Shown: positions 50,405 to 60,179 of the stretch, piece by piece | How positions within the stretch are numbered: position 1 is the first letter of the stretch | Layout: each line of letters starts with the position of its first letter | IMG/VR virus record: IMGVR_UViG_3300035689_000004 | Span: 1-64,000 of that record | Direction: 5' to 3' (one strand) | From: a virus | DNA: 64,000 nucleotides | Translations under genes and position numbers: made by a program | The notes under the pieces: generated by a model | The model's input: only the letters and a program-made list of their open reading frames with translations | Told to the model about the DNA's origin: nothing | The model's database searches: none

Positions 50405-51150
50405 CCCAAGTCCTCCCCGCCGCCCTTGTCGCCCCCACCCGAGCTGGCCAAAGCGTTGGCTACCAAATCCGTGCGGTCGATGGCACGACCATTGCCACAG
50501 CCTTTACCACCACAGGGGTAACGGAGGTTTCTGCTACTGGCTATTACCGTGTGAATGGTGGTATAAGCGCCCCTGACGATGGAGGGACGCTGGAGTGGTA
50601 CTTGAATAATGCAGGAGCGGCAGGGGCGTTCCTCAGTGCCGTAGCGATTGAGCCCGCGCCCAACCAAGCAGACCAAGCGGCAGTCATCCGCGCCGCCCTG
50701 GGGCTGGCTAGCGCCAATCTGGATAGCCAGCTATCGGCCATTAACAGCAAGACCACGAACCTGCCAGCAGCCCCCGCAGCCGTTGGCGATATTCCCACGA
50801 CTAGCCAGATCTGGACCCATGCCACTAGGGCACTGACAGACAAAGATAATTTCAATCTTGCCAGCTCCCAAACCTTCAGCACAACCGGATCGGTCGGTAG
50901 CGTAACCGGAGCGGTAACTGTTGGCACGCTGAATAGCAACGTGATCACTGCTGGCTCTATTGCCACTGACGCCATTACCGCCGCTAAGATTGCCGACAAT
51001 GCTATTGACGCCGCCGCCATTGCTACCGATGCAGTAATCGAGATCCAGGCAGGCTTAGCGACTCAGGCTAGCGTAGACACCAAGGCCAGTCAGGCCAGCG
51101 TGGATACACTCAACGCCAAGGCTGATGACATTACGGCATTGGTGCTATAG
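50401..51150 (+). CDS. Fibre-like protein
   Basis: A 249-aa protein with many short repeats (NVITAGSIATDAITAAKIADNAIDAAAIATDAV, VDTKASQASVDTLNAK) that form trimeric stalks. The N-terminal part is beta-rich. Typical of appendage or head-fibre proteins. Confidence 0.65.
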   Translation: MTQVLPAALVAPTRAGQSVGYQIRAVDGTTIATAFTTTGVTEVSATGYYRVNGGISAPDDGGTLEWYLNNAGAAGAFLSAVAIEPAPNQADQAAVIRAALGLASANLDSQLSAINSKTTNLPAAPAAVGDIPTTSQIWTHATRALTDKDNFNLASSQTFSTTGSVGSVTGAVTVGTLNSNVITAGSIATDAITAAKIADNAIDAAAIATDAVIEIQAGLATQASVDTKASQASVDTLNAKADDITALVL

Positions 51151-51158
51151 GAGGAGCT

Positions 51159-51557
51159 ATGGGCGTTATCTACCTGCCAGTTTCACTACTCCCCGACCTT
51201 GGCGATGCGGTCACCACCGCCACCGCCAGCATCAGCCTATCGGCGCTCAGGGCGGTAATCCTCGACAATGCAGGCCAGTTTGCCTATGCAGACAGCAGCA
51301 CCCCCAGCCATGCCTACCGAGTTGCTGGTATTCTGCCCTATGCGATCAGCCAAGGGGCTGAAGGCGTAGCCTACCGGCTAGGGGAAATTAGCGATGCGGT
51401 GTGGAACTGGACCCGTGGCAGCCCCATTTACCTGGGCACCAATGGCCAGCTTACCCAGTCGCCACCCACCACGGGCTTTTTGCTAGTGCTGGGCCAGCCA
51501 GTGTCAGCCACGACGATCAACCTTCAACCACCTTCTCCCATATTTTTAGGAGTTTAA
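51159..51557 (+). CDS. Hypothetical protein of the fibre region
   Basis: A 132-aa protein of unknown function with AGGAGG before its ATG. Coupled with the downstream gene by a 5-bp gap. Confidence 0.62.
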   Translation: MGVIYLPVSLLPDLGDAVTTATASISLSALRAVILDNAGQFAYADSSTPSHAYRVAGILPYAISQGAEGVAYRLGEISDAVWNWTRGSPIYLGTNGQLTQSPPTTGFLLVLGQPVSATTINLQPPSPIFLGV

Positions 51558-51561
51558 ATCC

Positions 51562-52080
51562 ATGACCACGAAAAAGTTTTTAACCGTTGTAAGCGGCACC
51601 CCTACCTTGACTGAGGCGCCTAGCAGCAGTGCTGGAGCGGGCGATGCCAACAAGCTGATCGCTACCAATAGCTCAGGCTTGTTGGATACCACCTTCCTGC
51701 CACCTGGCGTTGAGTTGCAAACAGTGCTTTTGCCGACCAGCGAAAACCTGACCGCTGGCGACTTTGTGAACATCTTTGACAACTCCGGCGCTCCAACCGC
51801 CCGCAAGGCGGATGCAAGCAACAACCGCCCTGCCATTGGCTATGTGTTGACGGGGGTGACCTCTCCCGCTAATGCCACCGTGTACCTATCTGGGCGCAAT
51901 ACCGCCGTCACCGGCGCTACGGTGGGCACGGTGTACCTAAGTGCTACTGCTGCGGGTGGCTTTTCGTCCACCGCTCCCGCCACCCCAGGCGCGAACGTCA
52001 TTCTACAGCGGCTTGGCAATGCGATTTCAGGCACGTCAATTGTGTTTGAAAATGACCCACCCATCGCCCTGACGGTATAG
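51562..52080 (+). CDS. Fibre/decoration protein
   Basis: A 172-aa beta-rich protein: SENLTAGDFVNIFDNSG, ATVYLSGRNTAVTGATVGTVYLSATAAGG and FENDPPIAL. This arrangement is seen at the C-terminus of many phage fibres and decoration proteins (DUF2190-like). The ATG is preceded by AGGAG. Confidence 0.65.
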   Translation: MTTKKFLTVVSGTPTLTEAPSSSAGAGDANKLIATNSSGLLDTTFLPPGVELQTVLLPTSENLTAGDFVNIFDNSGAPTARKADASNNRPAIGYVLTGVTSPANATVYLSGRNTAVTGATVGTVYLSATAAGGFSSTAPATPGANVILQRLGNAISGTSIVFENDPPIALTV

Positions 52081-52084
52081 CGCC

Positions 52085-52384
52085 ATGACTAAAGCAGTCC
52101 AGCTCAGCAGTTCAGGCAACCTGGAGACCACCAATATTTTGCCGTTGGTCTCCTTGCGGCCTGAACCGTTCTACAAAGCCATCACCCGCACCAATGGCGC
52201 CATTACGCAAATCAGCATTTACGTCAGCAATGGAGGGGCGGAGCTGTACCGCAAAACCATCACCCGCACCAATGGCGCTATTACCAGCGTCACCGAGACC
52301 GACTACACCCGCAGCCCTGCGGTAACCCGCACCAAAACCATCACCCGCACCGATGGCGCGATCGCCGCCATAGGAGTCGCCTAA
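52085..52384 (+). CDS. Small repeat protein
   Basis: A 99-aa protein with three copies of a TITRTNGAI-type unit. Its 3' end was duplicated as a unit of 48 bp, giving a second, shorter ORF immediately downstream (52384-52440). Function unknown. Confidence 0.62.
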   Translation: MTKAVQLSSSGNLETTNILPLVSLRPEPFYKAITRTNGAITQISIYVSNGGAELYRKTITRTNGAITSVTETDYTRSPAVTRTKTITRTDGAIAAIGVA

Positions 52385-52438
52385 TGCCCCAAACCATCAC
52401 CCGCACCGATGGCGCGATCGCCGCCATAGGAGTCGCCT
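52335..52438 (+). repeat. Perfect 48-bp tandem duplication
   Basis: The 48 bp at 52335-52382 and 52391-52438 are identical, 8 bp apart. Both encode TITRTDGAIAAIGVA. Confidence 0.95.
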
Positions 52439-52440
52439 GA
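52384..52440 (+). CDS. 18-aa ORF created by duplication
   Basis: ATG directly after the stop of the 52085 gene begins an 18-codon frame that is a copy of its C-terminus. Its stop overlaps the next gene's ATG (TGATG), so it would be translated by coupling. May have no function beyond maintaining coupling. Confidence 0.4.
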   Translation: MPQTITRTDGAIAAIGVA

Positions 52441-52940
52441 TGACCCAAACCATCACCAGCATCGCTAGCCTAGGCTCTCGCTACACAGCGGGCATCCAAT
52501 ATCGCCTATTTGATGGCACTACCCTGGGTAGCCTCACCAATGGCACCCACCTGGGCGATGGCATTTGGCGGGCCGCAGTAGAGCTGCCAGATACTGGGGG
52601 CGAGGTGCGGTGGTTTGCCAATGCTGGGGCAAGGTTACTGGGAGTTGACGTGGTGGATGCGGCGCCATCCGTCAGTGTCGGTGAAAACATTGCCCAGTCA
52701 ATCTGGACCTACAGCCAAGGCGATCGCTCCCTTTCTGGCAGTCAAGCCACCCTGTTCTCTAACCTTTTATCCCTGGTGCAGGCCTTCACCCTGGGGCGCC
52801 ACCGCATCGACTTTGCTGCTAGTACAACCACCCAGTACAACATAGATGGCACCGTGCGACAGGTATTCAACCTCAGGGACAAGGACGGCAACCCCGCCAC
52901 CAATGCTCAGACCGCCGTTGATCGGGTGCCCCAACCATGA
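52440..52940 (+). CDS. Hypothetical structural protein
   Basis: A 166-aa protein starting MTQTITSIASLG, beta-rich in the first 90 residues. Similar in layout to the N-terminal part of the 50401 protein (YRLFDGTTLGS, TGGEVRWF compared with TLEWYLNNAG). Possibly a fibre paralogue. Confidence 0.62.
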   Translation: MTQTITSIASLGSRYTAGIQYRLFDGTTLGSLTNGTHLGDGIWRAAVELPDTGGEVRWFANAGARLLGVDVVDAAPSVSVGENIAQSIWTYSQGDRSLSGSQATLFSNLLSLVQAFTLGRHRIDFAASTTTQYNIDGTVRQVFNLRDKDGNPATNAQTAVDRVPQP

Positions 52941-52982
52941 GCCATTTTCCCGACGCCAGCAAAAAGGTAGGGAGCTAACCCC

Positions 52983-53177
52983 ATGCTCTACCCCCTTGGA
53001 CTGACCGGCACCCTTTATCCCCTCGGGCTACACCCTGGCTTGGTAGCCATACTGATCAAATTTTGCTTAAACCGCCTAGCGATCGCGCCATCGCCCGTTT
53101 TTGCCCTTGCCTTGATGCCATCGCCGGTCCTCGATCTAGTCCTGGAGCAATGCGACCATGCTGTTGATACCTACTGA
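52983..53177 (+). CDS. Small hydrophobic protein
   Basis: A 64-aa hydrophobic, Pro/Leu-rich protein; one or two possible membrane segments (GLVAILIKFCLNRLAI). Overlaps the next gene by 20 bp. Weakly supported. Confidence 0.45.
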   Translation: MLYPLGLTGTLYPLGLHPGLVAILIKFCLNRLAIAPSPVFALALMPSPVLDLVLEQCDHAVDTY

Positions 53178-53613
53178 TAGCGCCTTGGACCTGTCGAGCG
53201 ATCGCTTGTACATCGGCGATACCTTCACTCTTAGCTTTAGCTTATCGGTGGAGAGCATGGAGGCCAGCTTTCGCCCCAACCTAAGCCAGGTCAACCTTCG
53301 CATGATCGGCAAGCGTAACCCAGGCGACCCGGACGAAAAAGCATTATTTGATAGCGCCCGGGCGACTAATCCCTATTGCACGATCGCCACCGATCCACCG
53401 GTGGGCACCACCTTGAGCGGACGCATCACCATCAACGGCGCGGCAACTGCCAAGCTAAAAACCTTCAAGCCCCAGCCAGAACTAGCTAGCTCCACAACCC
53501 AGCAAGCGGTGCTGTACTTTGCCCTGACCGCCCTCTACCAAGGTGAGAGTCGCCGTAAGGTATTGGCGACCGGTGAAATTACCCTACGCCGCGATCGCAT
53601 CGAGGACCCTTGA
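53158..53613 (+). CDS. Hypothetical beta-rich protein
   Basis: A 151-aa protein of unknown function (YIGDTFTLSFSLSVESME). Overlaps the next gene by 4 bp. Confidence 0.66.
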   Translation: MLLIPTDSALDLSSDRLYIGDTFTLSFSLSVESMEASFRPNLSQVNLRMIGKRNPGDPDEKALFDSARATNPYCTIATDPPVGTTLSGRITINGAATAKLKTFKPQPELASSTTQQAVLYFALTALYQGESRRKVLATGEITLRRDRIEDP

Positions 53614-54335
53614 TCTATTACCGTTTCTATGGATGCTTGTACGAGCACCGGGGAGATCGCCTGTGCAAGGTAGCGGTCGGCACGATGCAGACCCGTAATG
53701 GCATCCAGTACCAGCTAAACCAAAACCATCGCTGGCAACGGGTCAAGGATTTTGCTGTCCATGAGGGCGATGAGGTAGGGCGTAACGTAGCGGCATGGAA
53801 GGCAGGCAAGGTGATTGGCGGAGCGGTCGCTAACCACGCGATCGCCATGGGTGCTGACCCGATGGCGGCTCAGTTAATTTCAGAAACCGTGGTGCAGGCG
53901 GGTACGGCAACGGCACTATGGGCCGCCCAGCAAGCGCGTAAGGGCACCCTTACCGCCGAAGGGTTAGCGGCTTACTTTATCCAACAATCAGCGGCGGCAG
54001 CCCTGGGCAAGATGGCCCACCACGAGGCAGAGCATTGGTTGCATACCTACAACGCCCAGGCGATCGCCCAGCAGGTAGGGCCAATCTTGGCGGGCAAGGG
54101 GGCGGGGCTAGGAACAGTTGTGACGACCGCTAAGACTAAAGCCCATACCGCGTTGGTAGACTGGGTGGTTAGCCGCAGCAAGCATGATCTAGCGATGCTG
54201 GGCAAGGTGTTTGGCCATGACCTAGCCAAGGCGGCTGACCCGCAGGCGATCGCATTGTTGTGGCAATTGCACCAAGCAGGTATTGCCATGGCCGCTATGC
54301 AGTTGAGGTATGCCCATGATGAACATCAGCCCTGA
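53610..54335 (+). CDS. Phage protein with GRW-type motif
   Basis: A 241-aa protein. Residues about 23-46 (TRNGIQYQLNQNHRWQRV) form a short beta-hairpin motif also seen in several proteins of this window. The remainder is helical with alternating small hydrophobics (ATALWAAQQARK). The role is not known. It may be an injected virion protein. Confidence 0.62.
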   Translation: MIYYRFYGCLYEHRGDRLCKVAVGTMQTRNGIQYQLNQNHRWQRVKDFAVHEGDEVGRNVAAWKAGKVIGGAVANHAIAMGADPMAAQLISETVVQAGTATALWAAQQARKGTLTAEGLAAYFIQQSAAAALGKMAHHEAEHWLHTYNAQAIAQQVGPILAGKGAGLGTVVTTAKTKAHTALVDWVVSRSKHDLAMLGKVFGHDLAKAADPQAIALLWQLHQAGIAMAAMQLRYAHDEHQP

Positions 54336-54465
54336 ACGCGCCGAACTATTGAAGCTAAAGGAAATGAGCGATGAGGAACGGCTTAGCTACCTGCTAGCCC
54401 GCCACGCGCTTATCCCCCTTGGCAGCCCACTGCCGCCTATCCATCAAGTGCTATGCGAACCCTAA
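54316..54465 (+). CDS. Small hypothetical protein
   Basis: A 49-aa helical protein starting MMNISPERAELL, overlapping both the previous stop and the helicase start. Coupled translation is likely. Confidence 0.6.
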   Translation: MMNISPERAELLKLKEMSDEERLSYLLARHALIPLGSPLPPIHQVLCEP

Positions 54466-57400
54466 CGCCAAAGTCAAAGCCCACGCCATTGCGCCCCAAG
54501 GGTGTCTTTGAACTGGAAATCCAGCCCGGCGATCGCCTGTACTTTGTCGGCAATGACTGTGAATTGTACCGGGGCGAACAATGCCTAGGGCGCTACGGCT
54601 ACCACTGGGAGGATGACCTAGCCAAAGCGGTACAACGCACCCAGCTAGCTCTGGTGGAGGGCGAAGAGAAGCCGGTTAAGGGTCCTAATGTCACCAGCAT
54701 GAAGCCGGAGGCCAAGGCACCCAAGGCACCGAAGGCACCGCCTAAGCCCGAGGAACAACCGCAGACCGGCGAGCGGTGGATCACCCTCCACCCCAACAAG
54801 GAAAACCCGGACTCCTACGTCAGGGTGAAGATCCGGCAGCACCCGGACGGCACCGCCAGTGTGATTGCAGGCGCTAAAGGCAAGCTGAACCAATTGCGCC
54901 TGACCAAGCTACGCAGCCCGGAAGAATGGAAGGAACGCGCCGCAGAACGCAAACAGAAACGACAGGAGAAGGAAGCAAAACGTCGGGCGGAGTTAAGCGA
55001 AGGCGATCGCCAAGCGGAGGACGACGAAACCACCCAAGCCCGGGAGTACCACCGGGGCGAACGGCACCGTAACGCCAAGGCTACCCTAGACGCCTACCAA
55101 GAGGCAGGGCTAGACCACGGGCTAACGCCAGACCACCTAGCCGCCCTTGATACCCCCGCTGGTGCTGACACCGACCCGGAGGAAGCCAAGCAAGTCGAAG
55201 CCCTAGCCAGAGAAGCGGTGCAAAAGGCAGCCGCCATCCAAAAAGCTTATGAACAACGCCTTGTCCAGGACCATGACGCCCGGGCCGCCGCTAAGCTAGG
55301 TGATGAATCCCTAGAGGGGCTAGGCAACCCCCTGCAGCAGGATATTGACCACACCGCCTATGGCGCCGACGGTGACGCCATTTCTAACCTCATCCAACTG
55401 CCCAATGGGCAATGGCTGGTTACCGCTGACGATAAGGCAGATGCTACCTTTGACACCTGGCAGGAGGCGGCTAAGTATCACCTGGGTAATGTCAACGAGT
55501 ACGACGGCACCGCCGGCGATCGCAGCCAGCCCGACGACTTTTATAACCCCAAGCTATGGGTGGCCAACCCAGATGGCGTTGATTTTTCTCCCCAACTAGC
55601 TGGGCAGATGGCAGCCCTGGCCCTGCAGCGCAAAGAGATTGATCGCTCTGATAAGGCAGCGGGTAAGGCTATCAAAAAGAAAATGCCATGGAAGCGAGAA
55701 CAGGGGTTTGACATTGGCGGGGTTAGTGGCATTGACGACCAAGCCGCGATCGCGCAACTGGACCAGGATGCCAAAACCATCGAGGATGCCATCACCCACG
55801 GCAAGCTGCTGGATATGGCGGGGCTGTTGGACCCGCAAGCGATGGCCAAACACCTGCAGACCGGTGGCATCGCCCAGTTGGGGGAAATTGCCTCTGACGT
55901 GCTCAAAGTTGCCCAGGTTGATCCGGCAATCATCGCCCAGATGGGCCACGATGAAGCGGCCAAGCTGATTGCCTACCAGATCCGTCAGGCGGTGGGGGAT
56001 AGGGAGTATCAGGCGATCGCGGCAGCCCAGGCGGCCCACCATGGCCAATGGTCCACCGAGTACGCTAACCAAGTGATTGCCGAAAACCAACCCCGCCTGG
56101 ACGCCCTGCGCGACATCCACCGCCGTATGCAGGAGATCGAAGCGGCCAAGGATGGTGACTATACCGCCAACCAACTCATTGAACTAGATACCCTCTCCTA
56201 CCAGTCGGAGACATTGCAAGCGTCATTGCAGCAGTCCATCGGCACCGCCCTGGGGCAATTGCAGGCTAGTGCGGCGATGACCCTAGCGTTAGAGTCCAAA
56301 CCCCGTAGCCTACGCTTTGCCGTCAAGGGTAGCCATGGCGAGGTGGCCGACGTGCCCGGGCTATTGTCTACCGATGGCAGCCCATCAATCTGGAGCAGCT
56401 ACGGACTAACCGCTGAAGACTTTAGCCTGGAGGATGGCCCGGATGGGCAGTTGGTATCTATCCAGCCCAGCGGCATGGAAAAGCTTGCCAGCGCCACCTA
56501 TAACCCGGAGGACCGGGACGCCTACGAGGAGGCGATCGCCATCAAGCGCGGTGCCTACGATGAGGACGGGTTCACCCCCGCTGGATTTGCCTATCGGCCT
56601 GAGTCCACCTTTACCGATGTGCGGGCGGAAGCCCAGCAGTTTGATACCACGTTTAACTACCAGCCGGAGATGGATGATGCTGAGGTGCTGCAGGCGGTTA
56701 AAGCTTATCTGGGCGCCCGGGTAGCCAATGGCGAAGATCCAGCAAGTGTCAGAAATGACCTGTTCTCCCATCAGCTCTATTTCAACCTAGGGTTGCTTGA
56801 ACACGCAGACCGCATCAAGGGGCTTTTGCTTAAGTTTGAAAAAGAAAAGTATGGCGATAAGGTCTATCCAGGCGCCAAACAAATCCGCAACGACTACCAG
56901 GAAATTGCAAACGAAGAGGCCGCCCGACTTAGGGGCACCCAGGCGGTAGAGTCACCTGAAGTACTGCACAGCCAAAACCTGGACGCTGATAGCGCCAAGG
57001 AGGCCGCCCACCGCACCCTGGCCGCCATGCCCATGGCGAGGGCTGCCCTCAAGCCATTGGACCAGCTATCCTCCAAAGAACGTAAGTACCTGCGCGACTA
57101 CGCGATCGCGGAGGTGATGAACGAAACCCTAGAAGCACCGGCGCGATCGACACAGCCCGCCGCCCAGGAGGAAGCGCCTGAGATGGGGGCATTGTTCGAC
57201 CTATCTGCCTTCGGTTCCCCTGAAGAAGAGTCCAACGACCCGGACGATCGCCCCATCAGCCTATTTGAGGACGAGAACGACGATCGCCCATTTGAATCCC
57301 TTACCCAGTGGCAAAAGTTTTGCCGCATCGTTGGCGGTGAGCATAAAGCCTATGAAGCACTCCAGGACCGCATTAAGGGTAATTTCTACAGTCGTTTTGC

Positions 57401-59501
57401 TGGCGCCTATTCATCATTGCAGGGCAAGCCACTAAAGACTGGACTGCAAACGATGGTCCACGTGGATCGCCTAGCCGCCGCCAGCCTGCCGCCGGAAGAG
57501 CGGGAGGAATTTCTATCATTCCTTAGGGCTCAGGCGCAAAAGGATATTGCCGCCGCGATGGAGCGCGACGAGCGAGGGCGGTTTGTAGACCAGACCGAGG
57601 GCTGGATAGACCGCTATGAAGAACTGAAAGGTCAGAAACGGCAAGCCGAACTACTGACCACCGAATCCACCTACCAAGGCAACGCCAGCCAATGGCAACG
57701 CACCACCCTAGGCACCCAGGCGGAGCAGGACTTAAATGATGCCCTCCAAAGCGTCCTACCGGGCTTCGAGCAGGTTAACTCAGCGGTGAATATCTACCCC
57801 GAGGTACGCTGGAATGGTGGCTTTGTCGCCCACCAGCGCGGGCTAAAGCTGCTAGAGAGCCAGAAGAAGATCGGCATGCACTATAGTGCCGGTTCTGGAA
57901 AGACATCAGGGATGCTCGGTGCTTTCACTCACCTGCACAGTCAGGGTAAAGTCACCCGTACCCTGGTAGCGGTGCCCTCCGGCATTCTGGGGCAGGCGGT
58001 GGGGGAATGTGCCACTTTCCTAGAGCCCGGGCAGTATAGCTACTCCGCCAACATTGGCTGGGACCGGGAGAAGCGCTTAGAGGCACTGCGTAACCCCGAT
58101 ATGCACCTCCACTTTACCACCCGGGAATCCCTCGCTAGCGACCTATTGCACCTGGTGGAAAAACACACCGGCATCGGGGCGGAGGACTTTCAAAATACCG
58201 ACGCCCGCAGTGAGGACGATCGCCGATCGCTTCTCCTAACCGCCCTGCAGCAGGAAGGCGTTGACCCTAGCAGCCTGCTATTCAGTGTGGACGAAGCCCA
58301 CGACCTATCCCGCCGCCAAGGTGTATCACCGTCCCGCCGATCGCTGGTGCTTGATGCCCTAGCCCACCATAGCGCCTACCATATCAATGCCACCGGCACT
58401 CCCCTAAAGAATGATGCCTCCGAGATTGCCGACTTCCTGCAAAAGGTAGGGGCACCTGAGGTAAAGGATGTCAGCGCTTTTATGGCCCGCTATGGCAAAA
58501 ATACCCAGGCTAGCCGCCGTAGCTTGCAACGATTGGTGGCTAAGTACGCTTACGCGATCGCCGTCAAACCCACCACCAAGGATGGACAGGAATTATCCAT
58601 GCGGATGGAGCAGCCCAAGGTAGCCCTATCTGACCACCAAAAAACCCAGCGGGCGGAACTACTGAAGCACTACGATACCCTGCAAGCCTGGCGGGAGCAG
58701 GAACTGCCCAAGGTAATGGCCGCTAAGCGGGAGCGGGGTGATAACTCGCCCCTCAATGCCAAAGACCTTGCCCATGCCTGGGAGGATGAGGGCGTCCGAA
58801 ATGCGATCGCCGCCCTGTCGCCTGAGTCCTACGGCAAACTGGACGAGGCCACCAAGCAAGCCAAAGCAGGCGGGCAATTGCTAGGGGCATCCGCGCTTAA
58901 ATATGCCGCCCTATCGCGGCTCTACCACCAGACTGACTATGCCAACAACGGCAAGGCGCAGCACGTCGTTAAAATGGCCGCCCAAGCTAAGGCGGACGGT
59001 AAGCCCATGGTGATCTTTGCCGCCTCCGCCCAGGCCGCCCAGATGTTGCGGGACCAGCTTGCCAAGGAGGGGCACCGGGTTGGCTATATCGACGGCACCC
59101 TGGGGCCAGCGGAGAAAGACAAAGAACGCCTACGGTTCTCCCCCGTCGCCGGCGAGGACGCTGAAACCGACATTCTAGTGGCCACCGACGCCGCCCAGAC
59201 TGGCCTTAACCTGCAACGGGGTAAGCTACTAGTCCACTACGATATTCCCCTCACCCAAAAGGCGTGGGACCAGCGCTCAGCCCGCATCTACCGCCGTGGC
59301 CAGACCGAAGATGTGGACGTTCACACCCTGGTCGCTGATGCCCCGGAGGATGCGATCGCCCTAGCTCGAATGCAACGCAAAGGTTCCGACAGCGAACTAT
59401 TCCAGGGCGCTGATGCCACCCAGGGCCATGCTGAACTGTTGGACGATACTGGACTAGCCGCCGCGATCGCGGAGTTTATGGCAGAGGATGACCCAGGCTA
59501 G
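54453..59501 (+). CDS. Giant SNF2-like DNA helicase
   Basis: A 1682-aa protein. The helicase core is in the last 550 residues: Walker A AGSGKTS with K1150, a DEAH-type D1280-E-A-H1283-D, motif III ATGTP, and the C-terminal LNLQRG and RSARIYRRGQ (about 1579-1616). This is the SNF2/strawberry-notch pattern. Residues 1-1100 are charged and helical, with a GERW-containing segment near residue 108. It is followed by a sigma factor and a methyltransferase. Large helicase-plus-methyltransferase pairs are known as DarB-type anti-restriction proteins ejected with the DNA; this function is inferred. Confidence 0.85.
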   Translation: MRTLTPKSKPTPLRPKGVFELEIQPGDRLYFVGNDCELYRGEQCLGRYGYHWEDDLAKAVQRTQLALVEGEEKPVKGPNVTSMKPEAKAPKAPKAPPKPEEQPQTGERWITLHPNKENPDSYVRVKIRQHPDGTASVIAGAKGKLNQLRLTKLRSPEEWKERAAERKQKRQEKEAKRRAELSEGDRQAEDDETTQAREYHRGERHRNAKATLDAYQEAGLDHGLTPDHLAALDTPAGADTDPEEAKQVEALAREAVQKAAAIQKAYEQRLVQDHDARAAAKLGDESLEGLGNPLQQDIDHTAYGADGDAISNLIQLPNGQWLVTADDKADATFDTWQEAAKYHLGNVNEYDGTAGDRSQPDDFYNPKLWVANPDGVDFSPQLAGQMAALALQRKEIDRSDKAAGKAIKKKMPWKREQGFDIGGVSGIDDQAAIAQLDQDAKTIEDAITHGKLLDMAGLLDPQAMAKHLQTGGIAQLGEIASDVLKVAQVDPAIIAQMGHDEAAKLIAYQIRQAVGDREYQAIAAAQAAHHGQWSTEYANQVIAENQPRLDALRDIHRRMQEIEAAKDGDYTANQLIELDTLSYQSETLQASLQQSIGTALGQLQASAAMTLALESKPRSLRFAVKGSHGEVADVPGLLSTDGSPSIWSSYGLTAEDFSLEDGPDGQLVSIQPSGMEKLASATYNPEDRDAYEEAIAIKRGAYDEDGFTPAGFAYRPESTFTDVRAEAQQFDTTFNYQPEMDDAEVLQAVKAYLGARVANGEDPASVRNDLFSHQLYFNLGLLEHADRIKGLLLKFEKEKYGDKVYPGAKQIRNDYQEIANEEAARLRGTQAVESPEVLHSQNLDADSAKEAAHRTLAAMPMARAALKPLDQLSSKERKYLRDYAIAEVMNETLEAPARSTQPAAQEEAPEMGALFDLSAFGSPEEESNDPDDRPISLFEDENDDRPFESLTQWQKFCRIVGGEHKAYEALQDRIKGNFYSRFAGAYSSLQGKPLKTGLQTMVHVDRLAAASLPPEEREEFLSFLRAQAQKDIAAAMERDERGRFVDQTEGWIDRYEELKGQKRQAELLTTESTYQGNASQWQRTTLGTQAEQDLNDALQSVLPGFEQVNSAVNIYPEVRWNGGFVAHQRGLKLLESQKKIGMHYSAGSGKTSGMLGAFTHLHSQGKVTRTLVAVPSGILGQAVGECATFLEPGQYSYSANIGWDREKRLEALRNPDMHLHFTTRESLASDLLHLVEKHTGIGAEDFQNTDARSEDDRRSLLLTALQQEGVDPSSLLFSVDEAHDLSRRQGVSPSRRSLVLDALAHHSAYHINATGTPLKNDASEIADFLQKVGAPEVKDVSAFMARYGKNTQASRRSLQRLVAKYAYAIAVKPTTKDGQELSMRMEQPKVALSDHQKTQRAELLKHYDTLQAWREQELPKVMAAKRERGDNSPLNAKDLAHAWEDEGVRNAIAALSPESYGKLDEATKQAKAGGQLLGASALKYAALSRLYHQTDYANNGKAQHVVKMAAQAKADGKPMVIFAASAQAAQMLRDQLAKEGHRVGYIDGTLGPAEKDKERLRFSPVAGEDAETDILVATDAAQTGLNLQRGKLLVHYDIPLTQKAWDQRSARIYRRGQTEDVDVHTLVADAPEDAIALARMQRKGSDSELFQGADATQGHAELLDDTGLAAAIAEFMAEDDPG

Positions 59502-59542
59502 CAGAGCATATATACTAAAGGGGTCGTGTTAGGGATACCCCG

Positions 59543-59680
59543 ATGAGTGTTGAGCAAATCATTATCGAACTAGAAGATATTGCCGCTGTCCTGCGCAGCG
59601 ATGCCGCTGTTGACCAGGAGGCGATCGTGGCCCGAGCGGAGCGGGTAAGAGATGAAATACTGGCGGCAAGCCAGGAGTAG
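59543..59680 (+). CDS. Small acidic helical protein
   Basis: A 45-aa protein (MSVEQIIIELEDIAAVL) with an AGGG element before its ATG. Followed by a terminator. Function unknown. Confidence 0.6.
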   Translation: MSVEQIIIELEDIAAVLRSDAAVDQEAIVARAERVRDEILAASQE

Positions 59681-59702
59681 TTTAACGTTAGGTTTTGGCA
59701 GA

Positions 59703-59727
59703 CCCCCGACGATCGTCGGGGGTTTTG
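59703..59727 (+). terminator. Terminator after the small acidic gene
   Basis: An 8-bp perfect stem (CCCCCGAC/GTCGGGGG) with a GATC loop and TTTTG. Confidence 0.85.
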
Positions 59728-59740
59728 CTTTGGGTGGCTA

Positions 59741-59769
59741 TTGCAAATATGCAATAAAAACGCTATTAT
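59741..59769 (+). promoter_or_regulatory. Promoter with ATTGCA-N4-TGCAAT operator
   Basis: TTGCAA (59741-59746), 17 bp, TATTAT (59764-59769). An inverted repeat ATTGCA-AATA-TGCAAT (59740-59755) overlaps the -35, and holds GCAAATATGC, the reverse of the GCATATTTGC box seen elsewhere. Confidence 0.75.
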
Positions 59770-59825
59770 GCTTTGACATGGTGCAAAAGTACTAATGCCA
59801 GACTTTAAGTTTAGAGATAAAAGCG

Positions 59826-60068
59826 ATGCAAGCTTATTTAATTTACGCTTTGATTAATCGACGCTTTCTGCTTCCTAAGCACGTCGCTGCTGTTGTGACA
59901 GCGACTACCACTAAAGAGGCGGCTGCCTTCTTCAAGGCAAAAGTGGCTGACGAACACAAAGTCAAAATTGAGTCTATTCGGATTCAGAAGATTTTGACCA
60001 AAGAGGGCATGACGCCCGAACAGTTAATCCAAGCTTGGGATGCCGCAGCTTATGAGGCTAGGCCTTAA
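59826..60068 (+). CDS. Small hypothetical protein
   Basis: An 80-aa basic protein (MQAYLIYALINRRFLLPKHVAAVVTA) of unknown function, alpha/beta. A single-gene unit under its own operator-bearing promoter, in front of the sigma factor. Confidence 0.68.
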   Translation: MQAYLIYALINRRFLLPKHVAAVVTATTTKEAAAFFKAKVADEHKVKIESIRIQKILTKEGMTPEQLIQAWDAAAYEARP

Positions 60069-60179
60069 CAATTCAACTTTAGGGGTTACTTATCCATAGG
60101 CACCTTTGGCATTTCTCCGTAGTAAAAACGCTATAGACGTGCTAAAAATACACTTGTGTTTTATTTTTGCTACACGCCC

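Noticed and set aside
52937-52978. 13-codon ORF after the 52440 gene (ATGA overlap)
   Set aside because: Too short to support; may be a leftover of a frameshifted segment.
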